Positions 27,246 through 37,109 of a stretch of 64,000 bases of DNA are shown piece by piece; within the stretch, counting starts at the first letter, position 1; each line of letters starts with the position of its first letter. Source of the stretch: Chitinispirillum alkaliphilum (GTDB lineage Bacteria; Fibrobacterota; Chitinivibrionia; Chitinivibrionales; Chitinispirillaceae); assembly GCA_001045525.1 (NCBI GenBank), contig LDWW01000018.1, positions 1 to 64,000 of the forward strand, in the 5' to 3' direction. A program made the translations under genes and the position numbers. The notes under the pieces are model-generated. The model had not been told where the DNA came from and ran no database searches. It saw only the letters and a list, made by a program, of their open reading frames with translations.

Positions 27246-28522
27246 AGGGTACGTCCTTCCATCAAGCGCTGAACAAATTTACCCGGCTGTGCAAGCTCAA
27301 TATCATCGGGTACACTCTGCCCGAATGTGAAATAGGAAAGCGCAATCCTGCTCTCACTAACCACATTGTAAATATTACCTAAACGCACTGTTTCATCAAG
27401 TTTTGTAAACAAAAGGCGGTTAATTCCCAGTGAACGGTACAGCCTGATATTTTCCAGAAGATCAGAGTCCTTTGTGGTTGCACTGAGCACAAGGTGAGTT
27501 TCATCCGGATGAAGAACAGAGATAAGATTTTTAAGGTCTTCCATGTGCTCGCTGTTTCTCTGACTTCTCCCTGCAGTGTCCACAAATACTACTTCATCGT
27601 TACCACAACTCTTAAGAGCCCCGTCAATCTCTTCGGGAGAGAAAACCACCTGCAGACCGATTTTCACAATATCAGCAAACATACGAATCTGCTCTATTGC
27701 CGCGATCCTGTAGGTGTCTGCGGTAATGATTGAGACCCTTTTACCTTTGTTAAGACAGCAGTGCGCAGCAAGTTTGGCGAGAGTAGTTGTTTTCCCCGCA
27801 CCCGTAGGCCCCACAAAGGCCACTACAATCGGAGCATTCCTCTTCAGCTTAAGAGGACCGGAAACGGGAAACTGGCTGCTGAGAGCAGAAACGAGCTTTT
27901 TCTCCAGATCGATTTCTGGCAGGAAATTCTCTCCCTGTATGGAGCAGATAAGTTTTTTTGCCAGCGATTCCTTAACCTCTGAGTCTGTAAGCCTTTTCAG
28001 GACCGCTTCCCACCCAGGGGACAACTCTTCACTCCCCTCTGAAACAGATTGCCGCGGAGCAGAGTGGAGAATAGATGTAACAAGTTCTTTGAGTTCTTTT
28101 ACATTCTCCTTGAGTGCAAGAATCTCCTCTTTGCTGTCCACTTCGTTTGTATTCCCGGAGGCGGCAACCTCCGTGGGCACAACGGAAGATTTGGTGCTGT
28201 TTGCGGGGACATGTTCGTTTCTGTAACTTCTCTTTTCTGGTATCGAAAGTGAAGGCATAGCAGGTTCTGGTTTTTTCGCTGAAGAACGGGGCCTGTTATA
28301 CACACCAAGATCATTCATTTGCAGAGGCGGAAATACAGTTTGTCTTTTCGCAGCCTCATCATCCACAGCTGCGGTGACCTCTATCTCATCCTGTCCGGCA
28401 ATGCCGAAGACTTTTTTAGGAAGTTTTCTTGTCTTAAGGATGATAGCCTCTTCCCCAAGTTCTTCCTTGATCTGAAGCAGCGCTTCACGCATGCTTTTCG
28501 CGGTATATTTTTTAATTCTCAT
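27242..28522 (-). CDS. flhF: FlhF, SRP-type flagellar GTPase
   Basis: A 426-aa protein: an N-terminal FlhF domain (MRIKKYTAKSMREALLQIKE), a variable linker, and an NG GTPase domain with VAFVGPTGAGKTTTLAKLAA, ITADTYRIAAIEQ, FVDTAGRSQRN and FTKLDETVRLG. It places the flagellum, usually at a pole, and works with FlhG. It lies 19 bases after flhA. Confidence 0.96.
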   Translation of the reverse strand: MRIKKYTAKSMREALLQIKEELGEEAIILKTRKLPKKVFGIAGQDEIEVTAAVDDEAAKRQTVFPPLQMNDLGVYNRPRSSAKKPEPAMPSLSIPEKRSYRNEHVPANSTKSSVVPTEVAASGNTNEVDSKEEILALKENVKELKELVTSILHSAPRQSVSEGSEELSPGWEAVLKRLTDSEVKESLAKKLICSIQGENFLPEIDLEKKLVSALSSQFPVSGPLKLKRNAPIVVAFVGPTGAGKTTTLAKLAAHCCLNKGKRVSIITADTYRIAAIEQIRMFADIVKIGLQVVFSPEEIDGALKSCGNDEVVFVDTAGRSQRNSEHMEDLKNLISVLHPDETHLVLSATTKDSDLLENIRLYRSLGINRLLFTKLDETVRLGNIYNVVSESRIALSYFTFGQSVPDDIELAQPGKFVQRLMEGRTL

Positions 28523-28541
28523 TTCACCCCTGCTTCTTCAT

Positions 28542-30635
28542 TTACTGCTGATACTGTTTCTCATCAAGCGATATCATGCCCATAGAACGGATCTCAACTC
28601 CGGGGACAATCTCATTGTACGACAACACTACCAGTTCTCTGAAATTTGTTTCAGTGAGTCGTTTAAGCTGAGAACGTATGGTAGGAGAGCAAATTACCAT
28701 AGGGATCTCCCCGGTACGCTTAACTATTTCCACCTGCTCTGCAACCGCTTCCAGAACTCTGCTGATATCGGTTGGGGCCAAGGCGAATCTCATCCCCCCG
28801 TCACCCTCCTGTATCGCCCCTTCGAGACGAGCCTCCAGGTTTGGATCCATAGTTATAACCGGTATAACTCCATCATCATTTTTATACACTTCACAGATCT
28901 GTGCGGCAAGGGCATTTCTCACGTATTCGGTAAGTATATCGGGATTTTTTGTTCTTGGTGCCACATCTGCCAGCGTTTCCAGTATAAGGATCAGATCCCT
29001 CACAGACACCTTCTCACGAAGCAGGTTCTGAAGCACCTTATGCACCTCTCCGACACTAAGTAGATTAGGGATCAGCTCCTCCACCACGGTGGCGCTGTGT
29101 TCCTTAACATTGTCTATTAACAGGCGTACATCCTGCCTTGTGATCAGTTCGTGACCATGCATCTTGATCACCTCAGTGAGATGAGTTGCAAGCACAGCGG
29201 GAAGTTCAACCACCGTATACCCGCACATCTCAGCATCCTCTTTCTGACTTTCTGTTATCCAGAGTGCAGGAAGTCCGAATGCCGGTTCCACCGTGGGAAC
29301 ACCCCTTATGGTCTTTGTTACAGTACCGGGATCCATTGCCAGATATGCCCCGCTCATCAACTCACCCTGCCCCACCGCAATGGTACGGATTTTTATTCTA
29401 TACTCATTTGACTTAATCTGAATATTGTCTCTTATTCGAATAGGTGGAATAATTATCCCAAGCTCAGTTGCCAGCTGACGGCGAATCATGGTAATACGGT
29501 CAAGAAGATCCCCTCCCTGCTTGGCATCGACAAGAGGTATCAACCCGTATCCGATCTCAAGTTCCATCGGATCCACATGGAGATAGTCCTCCACCCGCTC
29601 CTCTTTGGGTTCAGTTGGTTCCGGTGGTTTCTCAAGTTCTTTTTTCTCCTCCTTTATCCGTTGTATCCCCATGTAGGCGCCCGCAAAGGAAACTGTACTC
29701 AGCAGGATAAAGGGTAGTTTGGGAAACCCGGGAATCATGGCAAAGAACAGCATCATCCCCCCGGCAACTCCCAGAACGCGGGGTTTTGAGAACAGCTGAG
29801 TTGTGATTTCCTGTCCCAGATCATGTTGTGAAGCGGCGCGGCTGACCAGAATACCAGCACCGGTCGAGATCATCAGAGCCGGAATCTGTGAAACCAAACC
29901 ATCCCCAATACTTAAAATAGTGTAGGTGGAAATTGACTGGGAGAAATCCATGCCCATCTGAGCCACACCGATGATAAAGCCGCCGATAATATTGATAATT
30001 GTAATAAGAATACCGGCGATGGCATCCCCGCGCACAAATTTCGACGCACCGTCCATGGCTCCGTAAAAATCCGATTCCCTTGACACCTGTAATCTTCTGT
30101 GACGGGCCTGCTCTTCGGTTATGAGTCCCGCATTCAGATCGGCATCGATAGCCATCTGCTTACCGGGCATCGCATCAAGAGTAAACCTGGCAGCAACCTC
30201 TGCAATTCGCCCCGCTCCTTTAGTGATAACCACAAACTGAATTATGACCAGAATGAGGAATATGATAAATCCTACCACCATGTTTCCACTGGCCACAAAA
30301 GAGCCAAATACATTCACCACCTGCCCGGCATCAGCCTGACTGAGTATCAAACGCGTGGTGGCAACATTAAGGGAAAGCCGGAAAAGGGTTACCGTCAGCA
30401 GCAGTGAGGGAAACACCGAAAACTCCAGCGCTTCCTTGTTATACATAGATACAAGCAGTATGATCAGAGCTATACAGAGATTTAAGGAAAGCAGAAGGTC
30501 CATCAACACTGTGGGGATAGGGATCACCATAACAATCAGAATCCCCACCACACCCAGCACAATCATAAGATCGCGCTGCTTACCGATTGCGTTCATGGCA
30601 GTATTGACAGAAGACGAAATGCCGGAACTGTTCAT
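28542..30635 (-). CDS. flhA: FlhA, flagellar export gate protein
   Basis: A 697-aa protein with the usual N-terminal set of about eight membrane segments, the cytoplasmic signature VVTKGAGRIAEVAARFTLDA and MPGKQMAIDADLNAGLI, then a linker and the C-terminal export domain (GIIIPPIRIRDN; HLTEVIKMHGHELITRQDV). It forms the nonameric gate of the flagellar type III export apparatus. About 150 bases separate it from flhB. Confidence 0.97.
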   Translation of the reverse strand: MNSSGISSSVNTAMNAIGKQRDLMIVLGVVGILIVMVIPIPTVLMDLLLSLNLCIALIILLVSMYNKEALEFSVFPSLLLTVTLFRLSLNVATTRLILSQADAGQVVNVFGSFVASGNMVVGFIIFLILVIIQFVVITKGAGRIAEVAARFTLDAMPGKQMAIDADLNAGLITEEQARHRRLQVSRESDFYGAMDGASKFVRGDAIAGILITIINIIGGFIIGVAQMGMDFSQSISTYTILSIGDGLVSQIPALMISTGAGILVSRAASQHDLGQEITTQLFSKPRVLGVAGGMMLFFAMIPGFPKLPFILLSTVSFAGAYMGIQRIKEEKKELEKPPEPTEPKEERVEDYLHVDPMELEIGYGLIPLVDAKQGGDLLDRITMIRRQLATELGIIIPPIRIRDNIQIKSNEYRIKIRTIAVGQGELMSGAYLAMDPGTVTKTIRGVPTVEPAFGLPALWITESQKEDAEMCGYTVVELPAVLATHLTEVIKMHGHELITRQDVRLLIDNVKEHSATVVEELIPNLLSVGEVHKVLQNLLREKVSVRDLILILETLADVAPRTKNPDILTEYVRNALAAQICEVYKNDDGVIPVITMDPNLEARLEGAIQEGDGGMRFALAPTDISRVLEAVAEQVEIVKRTGEIPMVICSPTIRSQLKRLTETNFRELVVLSYNEIVPGVEIRSMGMISLDEKQYQQ

Positions 30636-30785
30636 CAGATCTCCATTAAAGCTCTAATTCAGGATTTCCTGAGGATAAACTATAGCTAAAATACACCATC
30701 TCACGCCCCAATAACAGTATTGGAAGAAAATATATTGACTCCAAACCATTGATTTTGACCTCTATATGAAAAAATGCGCCTACAT

Positions 30786-31856
30786 TCAGGCTGCGGTCTT
30801 GTTTTTAAGCTTAAACACATATGCCATAATCTCTGCAACAGCTGTAAAGAATTCTACCGGAATGGGAAAACCCACATCGATTTTGTCATACATTGATCTG
30901 GCAAGCGGTTTATCCTCCACAATCGGAATGTCGTGTTTTACTGCAAGCTTCTTTATCCTCTCAGCAGAAACTCTCTTCCCCTTGGCAACAACCACAGGCG
31001 CTTCGTTCTCCTGGGGTTCATATCTCAGTGCAATGGCAATATAGGTAGGGTTGGTAACCACAACCGTTGCTTTGGGCACCTCTTCCATCATGCGCCGCCT
31101 TGCCATTTCCCGCTGTATGGATCGAATCCGCGCCTTGATTTGAGGATCACCCTCCATCTGTTTTCGCTCTTCTTTGACCTCCTGCTTGGTCATCTTGAGT
31201 TTTTTCTCATGTTCAAAGCGCTGATACCCGTAATCAAGTACCGCAATGATAATCAGTACAAGAGAGATTCTGAGAATGATAGTAAAAGCGGCATCCAAAA
31301 TAAAATACCAGATAGTTATCACTGAGGCGCCTGTGAGCTGGAGCATCTCCTCATATTTTCCGGAGATAGTAAGGTAGGCCACAAGTATAATAATGGCCAG
31401 TTTCATTATATTTTTTACAAGCTCCACAAGTGAGCGCATGGAGAAAAGTCGTTTTGCCCCGCTTATGGGGTCGATTTTCTCGAATTTGGGCTCCAGGGGC
31501 TTAAGAGTGAAGAGAAACCCGATCTGGATAATATTTGCAACCACCCCAACTACAAGTATACTGCCCGCCACAGGCATCACATACTTCAAGGCAAGCACAA
31601 TCATATTCCTGAGCAATTCAATGGAGTGCTCAAAACTCATCTCTGTAGTACTTGTCAGATTCAGATATTCCTTTAAGCTCCCGCTCAGATCATTTATCAA
31701 CCATGGTCCCACAAGTCTCATCACAAATAGGGCTGTAATAAGCACAAGCACAGAATTCACCTCTGTACTTTTTGCAACCGTTCCCTTTTCCCTTGAGTCT
31801 TGGCGCCGTTTCTCCGATGGCGCTTCTGACTTTTCTTCTGATGGTTCTTCTGCCAT
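30786..31856 (-). CDS. flhB: FlhB, flagellar export switch protein (NPTY instead of NPTH)
   Basis: A 356-aa protein with an acidic/basic start (EEKSEAPSEKRRQDSREKG, typical), four membrane segments, the cytoplasmic linker (MTKQEVKEERKQMEGDPQIK) and VVVTNPTYIAIALRY at the auto-cleavage site. The usual N-P-T-H is N269-P270-T271-Y272 here. Asn and Pro, between which cleavage occurs, are kept. It controls the switch from hook to filament export. Confidence 0.96.
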   Translation of the reverse strand: MAEEPSEEKSEAPSEKRRQDSREKGTVAKSTEVNSVLVLITALFVMRLVGPWLINDLSGSLKEYLNLTSTTEMSFEHSIELLRNMIVLALKYVMPVAGSILVVGVVANIIQIGFLFTLKPLEPKFEKIDPISGAKRLFSMRSLVELVKNIMKLAIIILVAYLTISGKYEEMLQLTGASVITIWYFILDAAFTIILRISLVLIIIAVLDYGYQRFEHEKKLKMTKQEVKEERKQMEGDPQIKARIRSIQREMARRRMMEEVPKATVVVTNPTYIAIALRYEPQENEAPVVVAKGKRVSAERIKKLAVKHDIPIVEDKPLARSMYDKIDVGFPIPVEFFTAVAEIMAYVFKLKNKTAA

Positions 31857-31933
31857 TTACCCTGTCCTGCTCATATCAGAATCTTGCCATTTTTATAGAG
31901 TAGCCTCGCTACACTTCAGATTTTATCATCTTG

Positions 31934-32725
31934 TTAAGCCATTAGGTACAACAATTTCCAGATATCTTCAATCAATCCCTCCACCATGGTCCTGAACATA
32001 CTGGTAAGCATTGGAAGAGCGATAAAAAGGGTACTTAACCCCAGCAACACTTTCATGGGCAGCCCCACAAAGAAAATATTGATCTGGGGAACAGTTCTTG
32101 CTACGATTCCCATGCTTATTTCCGTCAAAATAAGTGTTACAAACAGAGGCGCCGAGAGCCGCAGTCCTATTATGAATATATCACTGACCATCTTTACAAT
32201 ATGAGCCGAAAGCCCCCCGGAGGGAAACTGCGCACCCATAAGGGGGATGAGCTCAAAGCTTTTCTCGATGGCCAAGATAAGGAAATAGTGTCCGTTAAAG
32301 AGGAGAAAAAGTATCGTAAACAGAATAACCTGAAACTGTCCAAGTGCAGTAACCTGTTCATCGGAGAAGGGGTCCGCAAGCTCTACAAATGCAAAGCCCA
32401 TTTCAGTGTCAACCAGGCGGCCCGCAAACTGAACAGCAGCGAAAAGAAATGAGGCTACAAACCCAACAGCCAAGCCCACCATCGCCTCCTTCACCACAAG
32501 CAAAATAAACACCCCAAAGGAAAACTCTGTGGGCGCGGGCGGCAGTCCTGCAACCAGAGTGGTTGAGAACAGAACAACAGAAAAGACAAGTGAGAGCGCA
32601 ATTTTCACCTGAAGAGGTATATACGGTGCTCCAAAGATTGGCAACAGTGCAATCATTGTAACTATTCTTACAAACATGAGCAGTATATACTGCACATGTT
32701 CGATTGAGACCATCAGATCTCCCAT
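31934..32725 (-). CDS. fliR: FliR, export gate protein
   Basis: A 263-aa hydrophobic protein with FVRIVTMIALLPIFGAPYIP, VGLAVGFVASFLFAAVQFAG, and the C-terminal PQINIFFVGLPMKVLLGLST typical of FliR. With FliP and FliQ it builds the export-gate core. It follows fliQ by one base. Confidence 0.95.
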   Translation of the reverse strand: MGDLMVSIEHVQYILLMFVRIVTMIALLPIFGAPYIPLQVKIALSLVFSVVLFSTTLVAGLPPAPTEFSFGVFILLVVKEAMVGLAVGFVASFLFAAVQFAGRLVDTEMGFAFVELADPFSDEQVTALGQFQVILFTILFLLFNGHYFLILAIEKSFELIPLMGAQFPSGGLSAHIVKMVSDIFIIGLRLSAPLFVTLILTEISMGIVARTVPQINIFFVGLPMKVLLGLSTLFIALPMLTSMFRTMVEGLIEDIWKLLYLMA

Positions 32726-32726
32726 T

Positions 32727-32996
32727 CTACCTTCCTACCCTGCCGATGAGGTCAAAGAGCCCGTAGGTGTATTCAATCAACTGCAAAACCATCCAGGGCA
32801 TCAGTAAGATCAGCACTGTGACAATTCCCAATATTTTTGGTATGAAAGTCAGTGTCATTTCATGGATCTGAGTAACAGCCTGAAACACACCTACCATAAG
32901 ACCGATGATCAGTCCTACTACAAGCAGCGGCCCGGAGATAAGAAGCGTAACGTACAGCGCTTGCCGTCCTATGTCAACAACTGATGAAGGATCCAT
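32727..32996 (-). CDS. fliQ: FliQ, export gate protein
   Basis: An 89-aa protein of the normal length with two membrane segments and the family core GLMVGVFQAVTQIHEMTLTF followed by PKILGI. It is part of the FliPQR gate and lies 17 bases after fliP. Confidence 0.95.
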   Translation of the reverse strand: MDPSSVVDIGRQALYVTLLISGPLLVVGLIIGLMVGVFQAVTQIHEMTLTFIPKILGIVTVLILLMPWMVLQLIEYTYGLFDLIGRVGR

Positions 32997-33013
32997 TCCG
33001 TCACTCCTCTACT

Positions 33014-33856
33014 CTAGTTAAAAGACACTACCAGCTGACGCACAATCAGATGCCAGCCATCAACCAAAACAAACAAAATTATTTTAAAAGGCATTGAAAT
33101 CATCACCGGCGGCAGCATCATCATACCCATCGATAAGAGCACGCTGGCAACAATCATATCTATCACAAGAAAAGGGATGAAGAGTATAAAGCCGATTATG
33201 AATCCTGTTTTGAGTTCACTTGTAATAAAGGCGGGGATTATAACACTCATGGGCAGATCATCCACATTCCTGGGCGCCGGGGCCCCTGAGATCCTTACAA
33301 ACAAAGCCACATCCTTCTCACTTACCTGCCTTAACATGAAATTTCTCACAGGTCTGCTTGCTCTGTCAAGGGCATCCCCCCACTCCAGTTCCTCGGCCAG
33401 ATATGGCTGTATAGCCTGATCATTTACCTCCGTTATGACCGGCATCATAATAAAAAAGGTAAGAAAAAGAGAAAGACCGACCATGATCTGATCCGGAGGC
33501 ATGGTTTGAGTACCGAGTGCACGGCGCAGAAACGAAAACACAATTACAATTCTTACAAAAGAAGTCACCATTACAAGAATAGATGGTGCAAGAGCAAGAA
33601 TAGTGATAAGAAAAACAATCTGTAGCGCTACCGCAACATCCCCGGGGTTATTGGTATCTGCAACCGAAAGACTTACCCGCGGGATCGCCTGTGCCTGCAG
33701 GGCTGAAACTGCGGGACCCAGCACGATGAAAAAAGAGATAAGCGCGAGTCTGAACCTGAGAAGATTTTTCCTGAAGCGGGAATTTTTTTTTCTAAAGTTC
33801 ATGGTGTTCTCTGTCGATAGAGATAAAGGAGTAGTAGAGAGTGGCTGGGATATCAT
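33014..33856 (-). CDS. fliP: FliP, export gate protein
   Basis: A 280-aa protein with a signal-like N-terminus, then the diagnostic ILVMVTSFVRIVIVFSFLRR, LGTQTMPPDQIMVGLSLFLT and MGMMMLPPVMISMPFKIILF. The frame from 33856 overlaps the fliO stop by 4 bases; an internal Met at residue 19 (MNFRKKNSRF, 33802) is an alternative start with a more usual signal-peptide length. Neither start has a strong ribosome site. Confidence 0.95.
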   Translation of the reverse strand: MISQPLSTTPLSLSTENTMNFRKKNSRFRKNLLRFRLALISFFIVLGPAVSALQAQAIPRVSLSVADTNNPGDVAVALQIVFLITILALAPSILVMVTSFVRIVIVFSFLRRALGTQTMPPDQIMVGLSLFLTFFIMMPVITEVNDQAIQPYLAEELEWGDALDRASRPVRNFMLRQVSEKDVALFVRISGAPAPRNVDDLPMSVIIPAFITSELKTGFIIGFILFIPFLVIDMIVASVLLSMGMMMLPPVMISMPFKIILFVLVDGWHLIVRQLVVSFN

Positions 33857-34425
33857 GAGGATTTGGTTATCTTTCCTATAAAGCTGTTAAAAGCATCCTT
33901 AAACTGCACAATTGAAGTACCTTCTTTGCTGGAAGCAATGAGATCTATAGCTCTTTGACCTTCTATCTTCTCAAGCAACACAATGGAATCAGGTGTCTGA
34001 CCAAGTAAATATACACAATCCATAACTCTTACAAGCATGGCGTTTCTGTTCTGTCCAAATGAGAGCACCTCCAGAACATCCATATTTCCGCCGCCACCCA
34101 CTTTTGAAGCACCAGACAATCCGGTTTTTTTTAAAAACCATGCGACAAGAAATATCAGGGCAATGATTATAGCCAGGTAACCGATAATTCTCAAAATCAC
34201 CAAAGCGTAATTATCATTTTGTCTGCTCTGCGCCACCCCTGCCTGTTCATCACCGTAATCGATTTCGCCCATTCCGGACACAGCCTCATTGACTTTGTCT
34301 ATCTGGAATTTCCCGATATCATCTTCCCGGGCCTGAGCAGCAGCAGTAAAAACAAGAACCGCTCCCCAGAGAAATGTCAGTATCAATGCTTTACTGAACC
34401 ATCTGTTTTTTTTCATCGTTTTCAA
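33853..34425 (-). CDS. fliO: FliO, flagellar export assembly protein
   Basis: A 190-aa protein with an N-terminal signal segment, a second membrane segment (IIGYLAIIIALIFLVAWFLKK) and the short cytoplasmic FliO domain (MDVLEVLSFGQNRNAMLVRV, then YLLGQTPDSIVLLEKIEG). It helps assemble FliP. Gene order fliM-fliY-fliO-fliP-fliQ-fliR-flhB-flhA is classical. Confidence 0.9.
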   Translation of the reverse strand: MKTMKKNRWFSKALILTFLWGAVLVFTAAAQAREDDIGKFQIDKVNEAVSGMGEIDYGDEQAGVAQSRQNDNYALVILRIIGYLAIIIALIFLVAWFLKKTGLSGASKVGGGGNMDVLEVLSFGQNRNAMLVRVMDCVYLLGQTPDSIVLLEKIEGQRAIDLIASSKEGTSIVQFKDAFNSFIGKITKSS

Positions 34426-34455
34426 ACACGACCTCTCTTTTAAAACTGCAGTTTC

Positions 34456-35493
34456 CTACCGCAAGCTCTTTATTCTGTCTTCAGCAGAAACAAGTGACAC
34501 TATGCGGATTCCGAAATTTTCATCCACCACAACAACTTCCCCTTTTGCCACCACCTTGTCATTTACAAGGAGGTCAACAGGCTCACCGGCCATTCTTTCA
34601 AGCTCTACAATAGAACCCGGGGACAATTCAAGTATTCTTTTAATCGACAAGCTCGACCTACCCAGCTCAATACTTACGTCAAGGTCGATATCCATAAGCA
34701 GATCGATATTCTCCTTTGGACTCTCAAGGGAATCTCCCCCCCCCATGGAAGCACTACCGAACTGATCCCCTCCGGTCCCAAAGTCAGAAGCCACCTGTGA
34801 GAGATCATCCATTTCCGCATCACTGATTCCAATGCTTTCGCTGGAAACCGAGGAGTATTTTTCTGTTACCTGAGTGGCTATCTCCTCGGGGATAAGTAAG
34901 GCCACATAGGAATCAAGCATCCCCTCAACAGTCAGCTTTGCAATTGCCATATCGAGGGCATCAGGCGGGAAGGGAGGGTCTTTAAGATCAAACTCACTGA
35001 CCTCAATATTACCAGAGGAGATCTCCTGTCCCAGCTCCTGCCCGTAGGCGGTTGAGAATGCGCCCATAACCTGATTGAACAACTCACCTATAGCATCCTT
35101 GTGATCATCATTATAATCTGCACTTCCATCCCCCATCAACATAAGATCAGAGAGCATTGCCACATCTTTTTTCTGTATGATAAGGTACATCTCACCCGTT
35201 AACCCCGACTTGAAAGCCAGAGACAAAGAGAGCACCACGGCTTCAATTTTCTCCTGTATGACGGAGAAATCCGCCTTCTCACACACCTCCGCAGTGAGCT
35301 TCAACTCCTTATTCAGAACTGTAGAGACCACACTTTCCGCCTGGGTACAAAACAGATCGAACATTGCGCTCAGTGCAGGATAACGATTGGAGCCTGAATC
35401 CTGAGCAGAAGATTGCTGAGAATCTTCCCCGCCTTCATCCAGAGCACCGGACAACAAACTGTCAATTTGATCCTGAGATAAATAATCACTCAT
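34456..35493 (-). CDS. fliY: FliN/FliY-type motor switch protein with a CheC-like domain
   Basis: A 345-aa protein. The N-terminal LSQDQIDSLLSGAL resembles the CheY-binding peptide of FliM. Residues 40-215 are CheC-like and contain DAIGELFNQVMGAF, keeping the Glu-x2-Asn of CheC/FliY phosphatases. The C-terminal 75 residues are the FliN/SpoA domain (LDVSIELGRSSLSIKRILEL, then SPGSIVEL). It is much longer than plain FliN. It is part of the C-ring and may dephosphorylate CheY-P. The start overlaps fliM by 8 bases. Confidence 0.92.
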   Translation of the reverse strand: MSDYLSQDQIDSLLSGALDEGGEDSQQSSAQDSGSNRYPALSAMFDLFCTQAESVVSTVLNKELKLTAEVCEKADFSVIQEKIEAVVLSLSLAFKSGLTGEMYLIIQKKDVAMLSDLMLMGDGSADYNDDHKDAIGELFNQVMGAFSTAYGQELGQEISSGNIEVSEFDLKDPPFPPDALDMAIAKLTVEGMLDSYVALLIPEEIATQVTEKYSSVSSESIGISDAEMDDLSQVASDFGTGGDQFGSASMGGGDSLESPKENIDLLMDIDLDVSIELGRSSLSIKRILELSPGSIVELERMAGEPVDLLVNDKVVAKGEVVVVDENFGIRIVSLVSAEDRIKSLR

Positions 35494-36508
35494 CGCAGCC
35501 CGGCACCTCCTCCTGAAGAATTTTTGTTATCTTTGCAGCCTTTTTTCTTCCTATCACCCCTGCTTTAGCAGCCATTTTTGTCTTTCCTTCAATCTGAACC
35601 AACAAATCACTATCCTTGGATTTATTTAAGCACAGAACATCCCCGCGCTGAAGCTGCAACAAATCCCTTATTTTAAGAGTTGTTTTGCCTATGACGGTAG
35701 AGAGAGTCAGTTCGATATCGTTTATTTCCTGCTCCATCATCACTCTGGTCTCATCGGTGGATGAACTTTGAGATGACATCCAGTTCTCACCTGAGAGGTT
35801 ATTGAGCACATTTTCAAGCAACATATAAGGAAAACATATGCTCATAAGACCTGAGGCGTTCTGCATCCTCACCTCAAGGGAGATAAGAATGACTATTTCA
35901 CCCGGGGGGGCAATCTGAACAAACTGCGGATTGGTTTCATAGGTGTCAATTTTTGGGTGAAATGAACCGATATGTTCCCAGATATCTTTCAGATCACTTA
36001 AACCCCTCTCAACTATCCGGTGGATCACATTCTGTTCGATCAGAGTCATCTCCCTGTTCTGCTCGGAAGGTTTACCCTGACCACCAAAGAGCCTGTCGAT
36101 GATGAAAAAGACCAAAGAGGGATTGATCTCCATTATCGCACTTCCCTCCAGGGGCTCCATTTGAAACACGTATATGCAGCTTGGATTCGATATTGACATA
36201 ACAAATTCAGAATACGTAAGCTGATCAACACTCACAAGCTCAATTTCCACAAATGTTCTTAGAAAATTGGTCAGTGATGTTGAAAATTGTCTTGCATAAC
36301 CTTCATGAAGATTCTGCAGCGTTCTCATCTGATCCTTTGAAACCCTGTCGGGTCTTCTAAAGTCATACAGCGAGAGTGCTTTGTCAGAATCACCGGATTC
36401 ATAATCTGAATCCAGATCCATTGAAGAAGCGAATTCATCGTTGTCACTGCCCGATGACACAGCGTTCAATAACGCATCGACTTCTTCCTGGGAAAGAATA
36501 TCACTCAC
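35486..36508 (-). CDS. fliM: FliM, motor switch protein
   Basis: A 340-aa protein with the CheY-P-binding N-terminus ILSQEEVDALLNAV, the RPDRVSKDQMRTLQNLHEGY segment, the middle CheC-like domain (EINPSLVFFIIDRLFGGQGK) and a C-terminal SpoA domain. It is the C-ring protein that receives the chemotaxis signal. Confidence 0.97.
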   Translation of the reverse strand: MSDILSQEEVDALLNAVSSGSDNDEFASSMDLDSDYESGDSDKALSLYDFRRPDRVSKDQMRTLQNLHEGYARQFSTSLTNFLRTFVEIELVSVDQLTYSEFVMSISNPSCIYVFQMEPLEGSAIMEINPSLVFFIIDRLFGGQGKPSEQNREMTLIEQNVIHRIVERGLSDLKDIWEHIGSFHPKIDTYETNPQFVQIAPPGEIVILISLEVRMQNASGLMSICFPYMLLENVLNNLSGENWMSSQSSSTDETRVMMEQEINDIELTLSTVIGKTTLKIRDLLQLQRGDVLCLNKSKDSDLLVQIEGKTKMAAKAGVIGRKKAAKITKILQEEVPGCDE

Positions 36509-36522
36509 AGTTTACCCCTGGA

Positions 36523-37071
36523 TTACTGTATTATATATTCAACAAATAACACATCCCTCACCTCACCCACTCTGGGGGGCAGGGAATTGTTTATCAGCCT
36601 GAGGAGATCTTTTCTGATTTTGTCTCTTGCATCAGGTTCTGTAACCTCAAAAAGTGTCAGTTTTGAAAGATGCCCTAAAAACAAATCACGTAAGCGAGGT
36701 GCCCGTCTCTGAAGTTCTGCTCCAAGCTGAGGATATCTGTCACTATCGTACTCAAAAATAATTGATGCTTTCAGGAAGCGCTCACCATCGGTGCCGGCAA
36801 TGTTCACTACCCCCTCAATAGGCGCCTCTGTGATTGCACCTATCTCAGTAGCCTGCTCCATTGCCACCCGAAGGGAATCCTCCAGAGCCCTTGCAGCTTT
36901 CACATCCGGATCTTCCGGCCTGGTTACCTGAAAAAGGAAAAATGCCATTACAGAGTTGAGGATAAGTACCCCAGCCAAAATAGCGAAAAACAGAGGCTTG
37001 TTTCCTTTTGCAGGGGCTTTGGCACTTTTTTCCGCACCTGCATTTTCCTGTGCATCATTTTTTTTGTTCAT
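36523..37071 (-). CDS. fliL: FliL, flagellar basal-body-associated protein
   Basis: A 182-aa protein with a short cytoplasmic start, one membrane segment (PLFFAILAGVLILNSVMAFF) and a periplasmic domain ending PPRVGEVRDVLFVEYIIQ, typical of FliL. It surrounds or stabilises the stator. It lies between motB and fliM. Confidence 0.92.
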   Translation of the reverse strand: MNKKNDAQENAGAEKSAKAPAKGNKPLFFAILAGVLILNSVMAFFLFQVTRPEDPDVKAARALEDSLRVAMEQATEIGAITEAPIEGVVNIAGTDGERFLKASIIFEYDSDRYPQLGAELQRRAPRLRDLFLGHLSKLTLFEVTEPDARDKIRKDLLRLINNSLPPRVGEVRDVLFVEYIIQ

Positions 37072-37109
37072 ATTTACGCTCCAAAATGAATCTATCTCTA
37101 TGAAAAATA

